The notes under the pieces are model-generated. The model did not search any database, was not told where the DNA came from, and saw only the letters and a program-made list of their open reading frames with translations. Source: Citrobacter sp. JGM124 (GTDB lineage Bacteria; Pseudomonadota; Gammaproteobacteria; Enterobacterales; Enterobacteriaceae). Taken from it: a stretch of 64,000 bases of DNA. Every line of letters starts with the position of its first letter. The stretch's first letter is position 1. Shown here piece by piece: positions 62,579-64,000 of the stretch. The position numbers and the translations under genes were made by a program. The DNA lies in contig NZ_JAERJD010000008.1 in assembly GCF_018257795.1 (NCBI RefSeq), forward strand, positions 1 through 64,000. Reading direction: 5' to 3'.

Positions 62579-62841
62579 ATGTCCGGAGTATGGTGAACTC
62601 GGTATCTTTTAAGTTGTTTGTAAGCTGTCTGCGCGTACGCAACAGGGTAAATACATCGGTTTCATTTCCTTTTTCCTGAGTCGTGCTACCCAGGAAAAAG
62701 GAAATGAAACAATAAAAATCTCGTTATTGTGGCGAATGAGGTTACTATCATCGCCGAAATGATACAGGTACCCAATACGGCGTGCTGTGAGAGGGCGGCA
62801 GGTGTTACCTCGCCGCTAATGTGATGCAGGAATAACTTTAT
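62579..62841. other. Gene-free region between hflC and yjeT
   Basis: About 260 bases without a gene. It contains the 20-bp perfect inverted repeat listed at 62659-62710 and must include the yjeT promoter. I see no repetitive element match. Confidence 0.45.
62659..62710. repeat. Perfect 20-bp inverted repeat
   Basis: GTTTCATTTCCTTTTTCCTG at 62659-62678 is exactly complementary to 62691-62710, with a 12-base loop AGTCGTGCTACC. An RNA of either strand would form a long stem. It lacks a downstream T run and follows the hflC terminator. Confidence 0.85.
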
Positions 62842-63039
62842 ATGAACTCGACAATTTGGCTGGCATTGGCTTTAGTTTTGGTGATCGAAGGCTTAGGGCC
62901 GATGCTCTATCCCAGGCTCTGGCGGCGAATGATACTGTCATTCACGCAGCTACCTGAATCCATGCTGCGTCGTTTTGGGGGTGGTCTTGTGGTTGCTGGG
63001 GTAGTTATCTACTATATGTTGAGTCGTAGCGTTGGGTGA
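62842..63039 (+). CDS. yjeT: Small inner-membrane protein YjeT (DUF2065)
   Basis: A 65-residue protein with two membrane helices (IWLALALVLVIEGLGPMLYP and VVAGVVIYYML) and the conserved RRMILSFTQLPESMLRRFG. It matches E. coli YjeT in length and place, between hflC and purA. Role unclear; it is often linked with the HflKC region. Confidence 0.93.
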   Translation: MNSTIWLALALVLVIEGLGPMLYPRLWRRMILSFTQLPESMLRRFGGGLVVAGVVIYYMLSRSVG

Positions 63040-63082
63040 CTGAAAATCATTCATCAGAATACTAATTTGTTCACTAAAGTGG

Positions 63083-63135
63083 CTGATCATCCTGGAAACC
63101 GATGATAGAATCCTTTTTTAAGCAAACGGTGATTT
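63083..63135 (+). promoter_or_regulatory. purA promoter with PurR-like half-site
   Basis: A candidate -35 CTGATC (63083-63088) and -10 TAGAAT (63106-63111) are 17 bases apart. AAGCAAACGGTGATTT at 63120-63135 resembles half of the PurR operator (ACGCAAACG...) and matches what I recall upstream of E. coli purA. The site is inferred. Confidence 0.55.
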
Positions 63136-63138
63136 TGA

Positions 63139-64000
<862 letters not shown>

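Overview
The window is chromosomal DNA of a gamma-proteobacterium of the order Enterobacterales. Housekeeping proteins match Escherichia coli proteins almost residue for residue (GroEL, EF-P, FrdB, HflX, DiaA, YhaJ, PurA), and gene order from yjdC to purA largely follows the E. coli 94-minute region. It is not E. coli-like throughout. Blocks that lie elsewhere in E. coli (darP-pmbA-cybC, dolP-diaA-yraN-lpoA-rsmI-rnpB and yhaK-yhaJ) sit between epmA and mscM, cutA is missing between dsbD and dcuA, and only one tRNA-Gly follows orn. This suggests a genus outside the E. coli/Salmonella group; I do not assign a species.

Layout. 1-12035: the 3' part of a giant type V autotransporter built of about six imperfect modules of 570-620 residues plus a C-terminal beta-barrel. 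12276-13469: a GDSL-type acyltransferase/lipase very close to the catalytic domain of the Salmonella type III effector SseJ, with an unrelated N-terminus. 13554-18899 (minus): yjdC, dsbD, dcuA, aspA. 19221-24010: fxsA, groES-groEL with a heat-shock promoter, a YjeI-type lipoprotein, and the divergent pair epmB/efp. 24081-29702 (minus): an orphan LuxR-type regulator, ampC and frdABCD. 30019-32262: epmA, a GNAT acetyltransferase and a LysE/RhtB exporter. 32366-39556: darP, pmbA, cybC, then dolP, diaA, yraN, lpoA and divergent rsmI. 39661-40040: rnpB. 40102-42790: an AT-rich accessory patch with a FUSC-like membrane protein, a small cupin, a probable frameshifted relic and a wrecked LysE/RhtB gene. 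42803-44500: yhaK and yhaJ. 44563-49991 (minus): mscM, psd, rsgA. 50104-64000: orn, tRNA-Gly, queG (minus), nnr, tsaE, amiB, mutL, miaA, hfq, hflX, hflK, hflC, yjeT and the start of purA.

Functional links. DcuA and AspA supply fumarate, which FrdABCD reduces in anaerobic respiration. EpmB makes R-beta-lysine and EpmA attaches it to Lys34 of EF-P, and all three genes are present. LpoA, AmiB and AmpC act on or around peptidoglycan. HflK and HflC form the FtsH-associated membrane complex, and Hfq, HflX and MiaA belong to the same superoperon. The most unusual content is the giant autotransporter next to the SseJ-like enzyme, and the decayed patch downstream of rnpB.
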